This document shows, piece by piece, positions 7,735 through 15,499 of a stretch of 58,739 nt of DNA. The translations under genes and the position numbers were made by a program. The notes under the pieces are model-generated. The model worked only from the letters and a program-made list of their open reading frames with translations. It had not been told where the DNA came from and did not search any database. Each line of letters starts with the position of its first letter. Position 1 is the stretch's first letter. Source of the stretch: an uncultured Oscillospiraceae bacterium (lineage in GTDB: Bacteria; Bacillota; Clostridia; Oscillospirales; Oscillospiraceae); NCBI GenBank assembly GCA_910589085.1, contig CAJUSG010000002.1, forward strand, positions 66,609 through 125,347, in the 5' to 3' direction.

Positions 7735-8351
7735 GCGGTATGGAACTGAAGGGGCTGGAGGCCCTGCTGAAGGACCGCACCCCCGGCCTGATGGATTCCA
7801 AGCGGGCCTACGCGGTGCTGGTCCCCCTGGTGGAACAGAACGGGGAGCTGTGCCTGCTCTATGAGGTCCGGGCCCGGACCCTGCGCCGCCAGCCTGGGGA
7901 GGTCTGCTTCCCCGGCGGGCTTATGGAGAAGGGGGAGACCCCCGAGGACTGCGCCCTGCGGGAGACCTGGGAGGAGCTGGCCATCCCCGACCGCTGCGTC
8001 AGGCTGCTGGGACGGCTGGACTTTATCGCCCACCGGGCCAACTTTCTCATGCAGCCCGTGCTGGGGGTGGTGGACGGCTCCGCCCTGGACCGGATGGCCC
8101 CCAGCCCCGCCGAGGTGGAGGAGGTCTTTTTCGTCCCCCTGTCCCACCTGCTCAGAACGCCGCCCATTGAGTACACCTATGAGCTGGTTCCCACCCCCGC
8201 GGAGAACTTCCCCTATGAGATCATCGGCATCCCAAAAAATTACCGTTGGCAGAACGGACGGGAGAATGTCCCCGTCTACCCCTGGGAGGGGAGGGCTATC
8301 TGGGGCCTCACCGGGCGGATCACCCGGAATCTGATCTCCCTTTTGCAATAA
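7731..8351 (+). CDS. Nudix hydrolase, CoA pyrophosphatase type (NudL/YeaB-like)
   Basis: A 206-residue enzyme predicted to hydrolyse CoA or acyl-CoA derivatives to 4'-phosphopantetheine and 3',5'-ADP. The full Nudix box is present with G63, E69, R77-E78 and E81-E82 in GGLMEKGETPEDCALRETW. It is preceded by the CoA-pyrophosphatase signature LLYEVRARTLRRQPGEVCFP (about 42-61). The start overlaps the preceding stop codon. An alternative in-frame ATG 9 bp further on is slightly better spaced from the purine-rich stretch. It closes the argS-membrane protein-Nudix unit and is followed by an intrinsic terminator. Confidence 0.9.
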   Translation: MSGMELKGLEALLKDRTPGLMDSKRAYAVLVPLVEQNGELCLLYEVRARTLRRQPGEVCFPGGLMEKGETPEDCALRETWEELAIPDRCVRLLGRLDFIAHRANFLMQPVLGVVDGSALDRMAPSPAEVEEVFFVPLSHLLRTPPIEYTYELVPTPAENFPYEIIGIPKNYRWQNGRENVPVYPWEGRAIWGLTGRITRNLISLLQ

Positions 8352-8352
8352 T

Positions 8353-8381
8353 AAAAATACCGCCCAATGGGCGGTATTTTT
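8353..8381. terminator. Bidirectional intrinsic terminator
   Basis: AAAAATACCGCCC / GGGCGGTATTTTT with an AAT loop. It has A/T tracts on both sides and lies between the convergent Nudix gene and the 41-residue minus-strand gene, so it can serve both. Confidence 0.9.
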
Positions 8382-8382
8382 G

Positions 8383-8508
8383 TTACTCCTTTTCCCGTTC
8401 CGCTTTTTCTCTCAGCGCCTTGATGGCGTAGTCCAGAGCGGGAATGGCTTTGGCGGTGCTGTACTGCTTCATGTGCTCCAGCTCCCGGATGGCCTCCTTT
8501 GCGGTCAT
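8383..8508 (-). CDS. Very small helical protein (41 aa), unknown function
   Basis: Reads MTAKEAIRELEHMKQYSTAK and continues to an end rich in Lys, Arg and Glu (EKAEREKE). The ATG has a strong AAAGGAGG 9 bp upstream, and the stop abuts a terminator. The sequence is amphipathic and resembles short helical proteins often found in phage and Clostridia genomes, but no function is known to me. A weak promoter (TTGCGC, 16-bp spacer, GATAAA) lies upstream at about 8529-8560. It is separated by 61 bp from the end of the ABC exporter operon, which is on the same strand. Confidence 0.55.
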   Translation of the reverse strand: MTAKEAIRELEHMKQYSTAKAIPALDYAIKALREKAEREKE

Positions 8509-8569
8509 GGCACTCACCCTCCTTTGCTGTTGTCATTTTATCACAGAATGGGGGCGGAGCGCAAGTGTT

Positions 8570-8743
8570 TTATTGGTGATTTCTCCTCATTTCTTCCGGA
8601 CTGCGGCGGAAGGCGAGGGCTGTCGCCGCCACGGCCAGCACCAGCAGCCGCCGCAAGGGGCTGGCTGTCAGAACAAGGCAGAGAACAGCCCGAAAGATGG
8701 TGTACAGGCAGCTGACCCAGAGGAGAAGGACGGCAGCTCTCAT
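8570..8743 (-). CDS. Small membrane protein at the end of the GntR-ABC operon (57 aa)
   Basis: A 57-residue frame whose ATG lies one base after the stop of the ABC permease, with the GAG-rich end of that gene as its ribosome binding site, so the two are translationally coupled. The sequence MRAAVLLLWVSCLYTIFRAV and the following LRRLLVLAVAATALAF give two hydrophobic stretches joined by a short basic loop. It ends in a charged tail (RRSPEEMRRNHQ). It may be an accessory subunit of the exporter. No homologue is recognised. Confidence 0.55.
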   Translation of the reverse strand: MRAAVLLLWVSCLYTIFRAVLCLVLTASPLRRLLVLAVAATALAFRRSPEEMRRNHQ

Positions 8744-8744
8744 C

Positions 8745-9395
8745 TCAGTACTCCTTGCCCGCCGCGATCCGGCAGGAAATGAGATAGGACACCCCTAAAG
8801 CCGCCAGCCCTGCCAGAGGCAGCAGGACCGCGCCGCCCGCCAGAGCGGTGGGGGCCAGAAGGTCCATCCCCTTCAGCAGAGACATGTCCAGCACCCCGGC
8901 CTTGACCAGCAGCACCACAGCGATGGTGGGGATAAAGACAATGGCGTAGAGAAAGGGCCGGGCCCGCTCCGGCCCCAGCTTGTAGCTCACGGGCAGGAGG
9001 ATGGTGGGAATCAGCAGGCCAATGGTGGTGGACACCATCAGGGTGACAAACATCTCCAGAGGGTCCGACTGATGGGTCAGATAGAGCAGGGCGGTGCCCG
9101 CCAGCCCTGCCGCTACGGTGAGCAGCGTCAGCGCCAGCACGAAGAGATACCGGGCCCTCACTACCCCGCTCCGCCCCAGGGGGAGGGACATGGCGTAGCG
9201 GTCCCACTTGGCCAGTTCATCGTAGGCGAAGGCGGAGATGGGCATCACAGCCAGAACCATCTGGATGAAGGTGATAATAAAGCCGTAGTCAAATAAGTCC
9301 AGATAGGCGAGAACGATGTAAAGGACAACAAGCGTCAGGTAGGACATCAGGGTCTTGCGCATGACAAGGAAGTCCTTGGTAATCAGTCCGATCAT
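8745..9395 (-). CDS. ABC-2 type transporter permease
   Basis: A 216-residue integral membrane protein with about six hydrophobic segments. It begins MIGLITKDFLVMRKTL, typical of ABC-2 permease subunits in Firmicutes (the KDF/KEF N terminus before helix 1). It is the presumed membrane half of the exporter energised by the ATPase whose gene overlaps it by 4 bp (ATGA). The region YDELAKWDRYAMSLP after helix 2 is characteristic of this subfamily, which often exports peptides or antibiotics or responds to envelope stress. The substrate cannot be predicted. Confidence 0.85.
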   Translation of the reverse strand: MIGLITKDFLVMRKTLMSYLTLVVLYIVLAYLDLFDYGFIITFIQMVLAVMPISAFAYDELAKWDRYAMSLPLGRSGVVRARYLFVLALTLLTVAAGLAGTALLYLTHQSDPLEMFVTLMVSTTIGLLIPTILLPVSYKLGPERARPFLYAIVFIPTIAVVLLVKAGVLDMSLLKGMDLLAPTALAGGAVLLPLAGLAALGVSYLISCRIAAGKEY

Positions 9396-10252
9396 TTTGC
9401 TTCTCCTTTCCCAACAAAGAGCATGATATCCTCCAGCGTGGTCCGCTCCACCAGGAGCATGGGGTACTTCCGGGCGAAGGCCGCCCGGTCCTTCACCAGG
9501 GCCTCGCAGCCAAAGGAGCCCTTCCGCACCCGGAGCACGTCGTCGGGGGCAATGGCCTCCAGCTGGGCGGCGGTGCAGCCCACCCGGCCGTAGGAGTCCA
9601 GGATGGCGTCCTTGGCGTCGGACAGCACTACCTCCCCCTGGTGGATGTAGGCGATGTAGTCGGCCACCTTCTCCAAATCGGAGGTGATGTGGCTGGACAT
9701 GAGGATCGCGTGGTCCTCGTCCTGAATGAAGCCCAAAAATTCGTCCAGGATTTCGTCCCGGATCACCGGGTCCAGCCCGGCGGTGGCCTCGTCCAGGATG
9801 AGCAGCTTGGGATGGTGGGCCAGGGCGGCGGACAGGGACAGCTTCATCTTCATCCCTCGGGAGAACTCCTTGATGAGCTTCTTCTCCGGGAGCCCGAATT
9901 TGTCCAGATAGGACCGGAACAGGTCACTATCCCAGTTTTTGTAGGCGGGGGCCAGAATTTTTTCCACGTCCCGGGGGCGGAGGGTGTCGTGGAAGAAGCA
10001 CTCGTCCAGCACCAGCCCGATGTCCTGCTTGGCCAACTTCTCCTCCCGGATGTTGTCATGGCCCAGGACGGTGATCTCACCCGCGTCCCGGCGGATCAGG
10101 TTCAGGATGCACTTGATGGTGGTGGTCTTGCCCGCCCCGTTCTCCCCGATGAGCCCCAGGATGGAGCCGCCGGGGAGGGTCAGGTCGATATTGTTCAGGG
10201 AAAAATCCCCGTAGGACTTGCACAGTCCCTTGATTTCGATACAATTTTTCAT
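9392..10252 (-). CDS. ABC transporter ATP-binding protein
   Basis: A 286-residue ATPase. Walker A is GENGAGKT (about 36-43). The signature segment EFSRGMKMKLSLSAALAHHP is in the expected place and Walker B is LLILDEATAGLDP. The degenerate signature FSRGM (instead of LSGGQ) and the C-terminal extension after residue 215 are typical of the YtrB/BcrA/CcmA-type exporter ATPases paired with ABC-2 permeases. The start overlaps the end of the GntR gene by 4 bp and the end overlaps the permease gene by 4 bp, so the three are tightly coupled. Confidence 0.92.
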   Translation of the reverse strand: MKNCIEIKGLCKSYGDFSLNNIDLTLPGGSILGLIGENGAGKTTTIKCILNLIRRDAGEITVLGHDNIREEKLAKQDIGLVLDECFFHDTLRPRDVEKILAPAYKNWDSDLFRSYLDKFGLPEKKLIKEFSRGMKMKLSLSAALAHHPKLLILDEATAGLDPVIRDEILDEFLGFIQDEDHAILMSSHITSDLEKVADYIAYIHQGEVVLSDAKDAILDSYGRVGCTAAQLEAIAPDDVLRVRKGSFGCEALVKDRAAFARKYPMLLVERTTLEDIMLFVGKGEAK

Positions 10253-10629
10253 AATTCCTCACCTTTGTAGAGTATGTCAAGCATTTCGTGCAGCTCCTCC
10301 AGGGGGAAGGCCCCCTTCCGGGCCTCGTCCACCGCCTGGGAGAGCTTCTCCTCCACCTTGCGCAGCTGGGCCTCCCGGAGCAGCTCATGGTTCTGGGGGG
10401 CCACAAAGCAGCCCTTGCCGGGGACGTTCTCTAAAAAACCGTCCCGCTCCAGCTCCTCGTAGGCCCGCTTGGTGGTGATGACGGATATCCGCAGCTCCTT
10501 GGCCAGCAGCCGCATGGAGGGCAGGGCGTCCCCCGCCGACAGAGCCCCGGCCATGATCTGCTCCTTGATCTGGTCGGTGATCTGCTCGTAGATGGGCTTT
10601 CCGCTGGCGTTGCTTAATATAATGTCCAT
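10249..10629 (-). CDS. GntR-family transcriptional regulator (YtrA subfamily)
   Basis: A 126-residue regulator with an N-terminal winged helix-turn-helix (about 10-75: GKPIYEQITDQIKEQI, ALPSMRLLAKELRISVITTKRAYEELERDGFL) and only a short C-terminal helical tail. That is the hallmark of the YtrA subfamily of GntR proteins, which usually repress their own operon encoding an ABC exporter. It is the first gene of the four-gene minus-strand operon. A near-consensus promoter and an imperfect inverted repeat immediately downstream of the -10 support autorepression. The inducer is unknown, although relatives respond to cell-wall antibiotics. Confidence 0.92.
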   Translation of the reverse strand: MDIILSNASGKPIYEQITDQIKEQIMAGALSAGDALPSMRLLAKELRISVITTKRAYEELERDGFLENVPGKGCFVAPQNHELLREAQLRKVEEKLSQAVDEARKGAFPLEELHEMLDILYKGEEL

Positions 10630-10718
10630 TTAGCCTGCCTTTCAACAGCGGGACGGCCTTGGCTGAAGGCCTGCGCACGGTCCCGCGCCGGTGGGCCTCC
10701 GCTGTCATTCCAGATTTA

Positions 10719-10739
10719 GTGTATATATACTATATGCAC
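10719..10739 (-). promoter_or_regulatory. Candidate operator of the YtrA-type regulator
   Basis: GTGTATA-N7-TATGCAC, six of seven positions complementary, directly adjoins the -10 box at the expected transcription start. The position would block transcription when bound, and the GTGTA/TACAC half-sites resemble those described for YtrA-like repressors. Confidence 0.6.
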
Positions 10740-10767
10740 AGTATAACGCTTTTTCCCCGTTTGTCAA
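10740..10767 (-). promoter_or_regulatory. Promoter of the GntR-ABC operon
   Basis: On the minus strand, TTGACA is followed by a 16-bp spacer and TATACT, about 110 bp upstream of the GntR start codon. Confidence 0.8.
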
Positions 10768-10788
10768 GAGGGGAAACAAAAAAATTTT

Positions 10789-10816
10789 CAGGCCGTCCCA
10801 GCCGTGGGACGACCTG
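10789..10816. terminator. Terminator-like hairpin with T-runs on both sides
   Basis: Outer CAGG/CCTG and inner GTCCCA/TGGGAC stems, flanked by CTTTTTTATT on one side and AAAATTTT on the other. It lies between the divergent GntR and sigma-F operons and may insulate them, since no gene ends here. Confidence 0.6.
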
Positions 10817-10921
10817 CTTTTTTATTCCCGCGGCGGAAAGCCCGTAATTCTGACAGAGAGCTTGTCCTATAATGATATGGAAAATAATGGGATACAACCC
10901 AGAGAGAGGAGCTGGTCCGTT

Positions 10922-11227
10922 ATGCCGGTGACCTGTAAGGAGGACAAACGGCATCTTATGGCGCAGGTGGCCGGGGAGCTGGACCACCACGGCGCCCGGT
11001 CCGTGATGGAGGAGCTGGACCGCCGCATCGATCAGGCCCGGCCCCGGGAACTGACACTGGACCTGAGCGGCCTGACCTTTACCGACAGCTCGGGCATCGC
11101 TGTCCTCCTCCGGACCTACCGGAGAATGGCCCAGTCCCAGGGCTCCATGCGGGTGGTCAACACCCCCGCCCAGGCCGGAAAGGTGTTCAAAGCCGCCGGA
11201 CTGGAGCGGATTATCCGGTTTGAATAA
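10922..11227 (+). CDS. spoIIAA: Anti-sigma F factor antagonist
   Basis: A 101-residue STAS-domain protein. Unphosphorylated SpoIIAA binds SpoIIAB in the forespore and releases sigma F. The phosphoacceptor segment DSSGIAVLLRTY (about 55-66) places the regulatory serine at residue 57, equivalent to Ser58 in B. subtilis. The N-terminal GELDHHGA matches the nucleotide-sensing loop of the family. The start ATG follows AGAGGAG. A TATAAT lies at 10868-10873 without a clear -35, so a sigma-H-type promoter could not be confirmed. It is the first gene of the classic three-gene sporulation operon. Confidence 0.95.
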   Translation: MPVTCKEDKRHLMAQVAGELDHHGARSVMEELDRRIDQARPRELTLDLSGLTFTDSSGIAVLLRTYRRMAQSQGSMRVVNTPAQAGKVFKAAGLERIIRFE

Positions 11228-11240
11228 GGAGGCGCTACAT

Positions 11241-11678
11241 ATGAAAATTGAGAATCAAGTTGCCCTGGAGTTTCCCAGCCGGTCGGCCAATGAGGGCTTT
11301 GCACGGACCGCCGCCGCCTGCTTCGCCGCCCAGCTGGACCCCACCCTGGAGGAGGTCAACGACATCAAAACCGCTGTCAGCGAGGCGGTGACCAACGCCA
11401 TCGTCCACGCCTACCCGGATACCCTGGGCAAAATCCTCCTGAAGCTGCGCATCCGTGAGGGCGGCACCCTGGAGATTGTGGTCAAGGACTGGGGGGTGGG
11501 CATCGCCGACGTGGAACAGGCCCGCACCCCCCTCTTCACCACCGGCAACGAGGAGCGCTCCGGCATGGGCTTTACCATTATGGAGAGCTTTATGGACACG
11601 CTGAAGGTCCGCTCCGCCCCCGGCAGAGGGGTGGTCGTCACCATGGCCCGGAAAATATCCCGCCGGGCCGGGCGGTGA
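11241..11678 (+). CDS. spoIIAB: Anti-sigma F factor, serine kinase
   Basis: A 145-residue GHKL-type kinase that holds sigma F inactive and phosphorylates SpoIIAA. The N box is EAVTNAIVHAY (about 48-58), the G1 box is DWGVGI and the G2 region is GMGFTIMESF. Length is as expected. The chosen ATG has AAGGAGG 9 bp upstream. The stop codon overlaps the sigF start (GTGA), giving the coupled stoichiometric expression seen in other spore formers. Confidence 0.96.
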   Translation: MKIENQVALEFPSRSANEGFARTAAACFAAQLDPTLEEVNDIKTAVSEAVTNAIVHAYPDTLGKILLKLRIREGGTLEIVVKDWGVGIADVEQARTPLFTTGNEERSGMGFTIMESFMDTLKVRSAPGRGVVVTMARKISRRAGR

Positions 11679-12388
11679 GCGGGCAGCTCGCCGGCTCCGC
11701 CCTGCTGGAGGCCGCCCGGGGGGGCGACAGCGCCGCCTGTGAGCAGGTTCTGCTGGAGAACAACGGCCTGATCTGGAGCGTGGTACGCCGGTACTACGGC
11801 CGGGGGGTGGAGCCCGACGACCTGTATCAGCTGGGCTGCCTGGGCTTTCTCAAGGCGGTGCAGGGCTTCGACCCCCAGTTCGGCACCCAGTTCTCCACCT
11901 ACGCCGTGCCCAAAATCGCCGGGGAAATCCGCCGTTTCCTCCGGGACGACGGGCCCGTGAAGGTGAGCCGGGGGCTGAAGGAGCGGGGCACCGCCATCCG
12001 GGCCGCCAGAGGACGGCTGTCCGCCCAGCTGGGCCGGGAGCCCACCCTGTCCGAGCTGGCGGAGGACACCGGCCTGACCCCGGAGGATATCGCCGCCGCC
12101 GAGACCGCCATCGAGCCGGTGGTCTCCCTCCAGGCGGAGACAGGGGCCGACGGCCTCACCCTGGAGGGGATGCTCACCACAGGAAACGAGGAGGAGGGGA
12201 TGGTGGAGCGCCTTACCCTCCAGACCGCGCTGGCCGGCCTGCCCGACCGGGAGCGGCAGGTGCTCCTCCTGCGCTACTACCGGGGGATGACCCAGATGGA
12301 CACCGCACGGGTGCTGGGGGTGTCTCAGGTGCAGGTGTCCCGGCTGGAGCGGCGGGCCCTGGACAAGCTGCGCCGGGAGCTGACATAA
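11675..12388 (+). CDS. sigF: RNA polymerase sigma F factor
   Basis: A 237-residue sigma-70 family factor for early forespore transcription. Region 2 includes NGLIWSVVRRYYGRGVEPDD, then QLGCLGFLKAVQGFDP and the FSTYAVPKIAGEIRRFLRDDG segment diagnostic of SigF/SigG. Region 3 holds REPTLSELAEDTGL and region 4 ends in the helix-turn-helix MTQMDTARVLGVSQVQVSRLE. Translation starts at GTG overlapping the spoIIAB stop. It implies that the host forms endospores. Confidence 0.97.
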   Translation: MSGQLAGSALLEAARGGDSAACEQVLLENNGLIWSVVRRYYGRGVEPDDLYQLGCLGFLKAVQGFDPQFGTQFSTYAVPKIAGEIRRFLRDDGPVKVSRGLKERGTAIRAARGRLSAQLGREPTLSELAEDTGLTPEDIAAAETAIEPVVSLQAETGADGLTLEGMLTTGNEEEGMVERLTLQTALAGLPDRERQVLLLRYYRGMTQMDTARVLGVSQVQVSRLERRALDKLRRELT

Positions 12389-12393
12389 AAAAC

Positions 12394-12425
12394 GGCCGCC
12401 CCCCTTTGGCGGAAGGGGGGCGGCC
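12394..12425 (-). terminator. Terminator for the kdpD-kdpE transcript
   Basis: Stem GGCCGCCCCCCTT / AAGGGGGGCGGCC with a six-base loop. The adjacent A-run at 12387-12392 gives U6 on the minus strand, so it terminates the minus-strand transcript about 205 bp after kdpE. On the plus strand it also lies just after sigF, but without a U tract. Confidence 0.75.
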
Positions 12426-12630
12426 TGCGCGCGCTCCGGGGAGAGAGAGGGCCAGCCCAGGAGAGAGAGGGAGGGCTGGCCGCCCCGGTCCGCGGCGTAT
12501 CCGGGAACCGTGAGCCGGATACAGTTGGGGATTGCGGATCATACTCAGATTCGCAGTCCTTATTATATCAGAGATGGGATAAATGAGACGTCAACGTGGG
12601 GGGACAGGCTGTAAAAATGCTGTTAACACG
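12426..12630. other. Gap between convergent sigF and kdpE genes with two further hairpins
   Basis: GGCCAGCCC / GGGCTGGCC (about 12450-12481) encloses a purine tract that repeats GGAGAGAGAGGG, and TATCCGG / CCGGATA (12497-12520) forms a second stem. No open frame is supported. The structure may be the 3' untranslated region of one of the flanking transcripts. Confidence 0.45.
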
Positions 12631-13338
12631 CTAGTCGTCCAGCATCCGGTAGCCGATGCCCAGCTCAGTGTGGATGTATTTGGGCTCGGAGGGGTTCTCC
12701 TTCAGCTTCCGCCGGATGTTGGCCATGTTCACCCGCAGGATCTGGTTGCTCCCGCTGCCCCCGTAGGGGCCCCAGATGTGCTCCAGTATAAAATCATAGG
12801 TGAGCACCTTGCCCGCGTGGATGGCCAGCAGCTCGATGATCTTAAATTCGTTCTGGGTGAAATGTATCTCCTCCCCGGCCAGCAGCACCTGATGCCGGGC
12901 CAGGTCGATGGTCAGGTCCTTGATCTGGTAGGCGTCCCGCTGGATCCCCTGGCTCAGCTTCAGCCGGTCGGCCCGGCGGAGGGTGGACCGGATGCGGGCC
13001 AGCAGCTCGGACACGCCGAAGGGCTTTACCACATAGTCATCCGCCCCCATGTCCAGCGCGCGCACCTTCTCCGACTCCCGGTCCCGAGCCGAGATGATAA
13101 TCACCGGCACCTCCCGGGGCAGACCCCGGAGCTGGGCCAGGATCTCCAGCCCGTCCATGTCGGGCAGGCCCAGGTCCAGCAGCACCAGGTCGGGGCCGTG
13201 GGAGAAGAACAGCGTAAGCCCCTCCTTGCCCGTGTAGGCCGGGATGGCCCGGTAGTCGTTGGCCGACAGCGCCCGGCTGATAAAATTGCTGATGGCCCGC
13301 TCGTCCTCAATGATGAGAATGGTCTGTTTTTCGCTCAT
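12631..13338 (-). CDS. kdpE: KdpE-like response regulator (OmpR family)
   Basis: A 235-residue two-component regulator. The receiver domain has the acidic pair E11-D12, phosphoacceptor D55 (LVLLDLGLPDMDG) and the conserved Lys in VVKPFG. The C-terminal winged helix includes HFTQNEFKIIELLAIHAGKV and ELGIGYRM. Overall similarity is to KdpE, which activates K+-uptake genes. The ATG has GGGAGGA upstream, and the start overlaps the kinase gene by 4 bp. No kdpFABC operon lies in the window, so the target may be elsewhere, possibly trkAH or other genes. Confidence 0.9.
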   Translation of the reverse strand: MSEKQTILIIEDERAISNFISRALSANDYRAIPAYTGKEGLTLFFSHGPDLVLLDLGLPDMDGLEILAQLRGLPREVPVIIISARDRESEKVRALDMGADDYVVKPFGVSELLARIRSTLRRADRLKLSQGIQRDAYQIKDLTIDLARHQVLLAGEEIHFTQNEFKIIELLAIHAGKVLTYDFILEHIWGPYGGSGSNQILRVNMANIRRKLKENPSEPKYIHTELGIGYRMLDD

Positions 13339-14537
13339 GGAACGTCCTCCCTTGCTGCGTGGGGGTCCCCCTCCTCCACAGGCAGGCCGAAGCGGAACAC
13401 CGCGCCCCCCTCCGGGTGGTTTTCCGCGGTGAAAAAGCCGCCGTGGGCCTTGATGATGCTCTGGCACACCGACAGGCCGATGCCCATCCCCCGGGTGGAG
13501 TCCCCCGACAGGGAGCGGGGTATGGGCTCGCCGGCCCGGACAGCCTGGCACACCTCCGGGGACAGGCCCCGGCCCCGGTCCCGCACCTCAACCACCGCCC
13601 ATTCCTCCTCCCGGTACAGGCGCAGGGTGATGCCCAGCCTGTCCCCCGAATGGCGGATGGCGTTCTCCAGAAGGTTGACGATCACCTGCTTCACCAGCAG
13701 CGGGTCCATGGGCAGGTAGAGGATGTCCTCCGACAGGTCCAGCTCCACCTGGCAGTCGGGAAACCGCCGCCGGGTGGTGAGCAGCGCGTCCCCCGCCACC
13801 TCCTCCAGCATCTCCTCCCGCTTCTTCAGCGGCATGGTGCCGTCCTGCACCCGGGTGACCGACAGGAGGTTTTCCACCATGACGATGAGACTGTCCGCGT
13901 CCTGCTTGATGTCGGAGAGCATGGCCAGATTCTTGGGGGAGACCTCCGGACTGGCCAGCAGCACCGACACCGCGCCCGAGATGGAGGTGAGAGGGGTGCG
14001 CAGATCGTGGGACACCGCCCGCAGGATGTTCTCCCGGATGGAGATGCGGTCGGACTGGAGCTGAATGGCCGCCTTCTCGGCGTTGAGCCGCGCGTTCTGC
14101 TCGTAGAGGGCCTTGGTGCTCTTCTCCCGGCGGACCGCCTCGGTGGCCTGCTTCTTCACCCGGGCGGTGAGGGCGCACACCATGCAGGAGACGGCCACCA
14201 TGGACAGCATGGCCACCGGGTAGCCCGTGCGGCTGAGAGAGAAGGCGTCGTAGGGCTCCATAAAAAAGATGTTGATGCACAGCGCCCCCACGATGGAGGC
14301 CGCGATGCCGTAGACATACCCCGAGGTGAGCAGAGAGATGAGGGCCACCGCCAGAACAAAGACCAGGGCGGAGTTGTTCTCTCCGCCGGTGTGGGTGATT
14401 AAAATGCTGCTGGCCCAGTAGGCGGCGCACAGAAACAGCGCCGTTACCCCCAGGTTCCGGGGGACGGCGGGGATGCGGTGGGCCTGTACGTCCAGCCGGC
14501 AGTACAGCTCCCCGAAATACCGGCGCATGGCGGACAC
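13335..14537 (-). CDS. KdpD-type sensor histidine kinase lacking the N-terminal cytoplasmic sensor domains
   Basis: A 400-residue kinase with four membrane helices (about 30-125, DUF4118 type with the INIFFMEPYDAFSL motif of KdpD). These are followed by a coiled linker and the transmitter: H box AVSHDLRTPLTSISG with His177, N box NLLENAIRHSG and G box STRGMGIGLSVCQSII. Canonical KdpD is about 900 residues with KdpD and USP domains before the helices. Both are missing here, a short form known in some Firmicutes. Start is GTG with AAGGAGA upstream, or ATG three codons later. The gene overlaps kdpE and lies 24 bp after crt on the same strand. Confidence 0.9.
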   Translation of the reverse strand: MSAMRRYFGELYCRLDVQAHRIPAVPRNLGVTALFLCAAYWASSILITHTGGENNSALVFVLAVALISLLTSGYVYGIAASIVGALCINIFFMEPYDAFSLSRTGYPVAMLSMVAVSCMVCALTARVKKQATEAVRREKSTKALYEQNARLNAEKAAIQLQSDRISIRENILRAVSHDLRTPLTSISGAVSVLLASPEVSPKNLAMLSDIKQDADSLIVMVENLLSVTRVQDGTMPLKKREEMLEEVAGDALLTTRRRFPDCQVELDLSEDILYLPMDPLLVKQVIVNLLENAIRHSGDRLGITLRLYREEEWAVVEVRDRGRGLSPEVCQAVRAGEPIPRSLSGDSTRGMGIGLSVCQSIIKAHGGFFTAENHPEGGAVFRFGLPVEEGDPHAAREDVP

Positions 14538-14561
14538 CTCTCTGTCTCCTTGAAATCGGGC

Positions 14562-15335
14562 TCAGCGGTTCTTGAAGCCCGCCAGCTTCTCCTTGTTGAC
14601 AAAGGCCTTCATGGCGTCCTTCTGGTCCTCGGTGGCAAAGCACAGGCCGAAGGCCTCCGCCTCAAAGGCCGTGCCGGTGGCCATGTCGGTCTGCAGGCCC
14701 CGGCGGATGGCCGCCTTGGACTGGCGGACGGCTACCTGGGCGTTGGCCGCGATGGCGTTGGCCAGCTCCAGCGCCCTGTCCATCAGCTCCTCGGCGGGCC
14801 AGACGTGGCTCACCAGGCCGATGCGCTCCGCCTCCTCCGCCTTGATGGTCTTGGCGGTGAGGATGAGCTCCATGGCGCTGGACACCCCAACAATCCGGGC
14901 CAGGCGCTGGGTGCCGCCAAAGCCGGGCGTTATGCCCAGGCCCACCTCGGGCTGGCCGAATTTCGCCTTGTCACTGGCCAGGCGGATATCACAGGCCATG
15001 GACAGCTCGCACCCGCCGCCCAGGGCAAAGCCGTTCACCGCCGCGATGGTGGGCTTGGTCAGGTTCTCCAGCTTCAGGAATACCCGGTTGCCATAGGCCC
15101 CGAAGGCCTTGGCCTCCACGGCGGTGAGACCGGACATCTGGCCGATGTCCGCCCCGGCCACAAAGGACCGGCCCGCTCCGGTGACAATGGCCACCAGAAG
15201 CTCAGGGTCGTTCTCCACCTGGTCCAGCACGGCCTCCAGGTCCCGGAGCACCTGGTCGTTCAGGGCGTTCAGCGCCTCGGGGCGGTTCATGGTGATGACG
15301 CCTACGGCGCCCTTCTTTTCCAGCGTTACAAACAT
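14562..15335 (-). CDS. crt: Short-chain enoyl-CoA hydratase (crotonase)
   Basis: A 257-residue crotonase-fold protein that would hydrate crotonyl-CoA or similar short enoyl-CoAs. The oxyanion-hole segments are FVAGADIGQM and ALGGGCELSMACD. The two expected catalytic glutamates lie in GGGCELS and FGQPEVGLGITPGFGGTQRL. Length and sequence match butyrate-pathway Crt, but the usual neighbours (thl, hbd, bcd, etfAB) are absent. Instead it is the first gene of a transcription unit with kdpD and kdpE. GGAGG precedes the ATG. Another short-chain acyl substrate is possible. Confidence 0.9.
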   Translation of the reverse strand: MFVTLEKKGAVGVITMNRPEALNALNDQVLRDLEAVLDQVENDPELLVAIVTGAGRSFVAGADIGQMSGLTAVEAKAFGAYGNRVFLKLENLTKPTIAAVNGFALGGGCELSMACDIRLASDKAKFGQPEVGLGITPGFGGTQRLARIVGVSSAMELILTAKTIKAEEAERIGLVSHVWPAEELMDRALELANAIAANAQVAVRQSKAAIRRGLQTDMATGTAFEAEAFGLCFATEDQKDAMKAFVNKEKLAGFKNR

Positions 15336-15371
15336 ATGGGAGTGCCTCCTTATTCTTTGGATGATAGACCT

Positions 15372-15400
15372 ATTATAACGGATGCGCCGCCAAAGGGCAA
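15372..15400 (-). promoter_or_regulatory. Promoter for crt-kdpD-kdpE
   Basis: Minus strand: TTGCCC, a 17-bp spacer, then a perfect TATAAT, about 37 bp upstream of the crt start codon. Confidence 0.7.
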
Positions 15401-15499
15401 GAGGGCGGATTTTTATTTTGTGACAGGAAAAAGGGGCTTGCGCCCGTTGGAAAAGGGTGGTACAGTTATGGTGAAATCAAGCTGCCGAAGGGGGCGCGT

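Noticed and set aside
10840..10921. Sigma-H promoter for spoIIAA
   Set aside because: The expected AGGA and GAAT elements at correct spacing were not found. Only an isolated TATAAT is visible, so no promoter feature was called.
14562..15335. Part of a butyrate synthesis operon
   Set aside because: crt is alone. thl, hbd, bcd and etf genes are missing from the neighbourhood, and it is joined to kdpDE instead.
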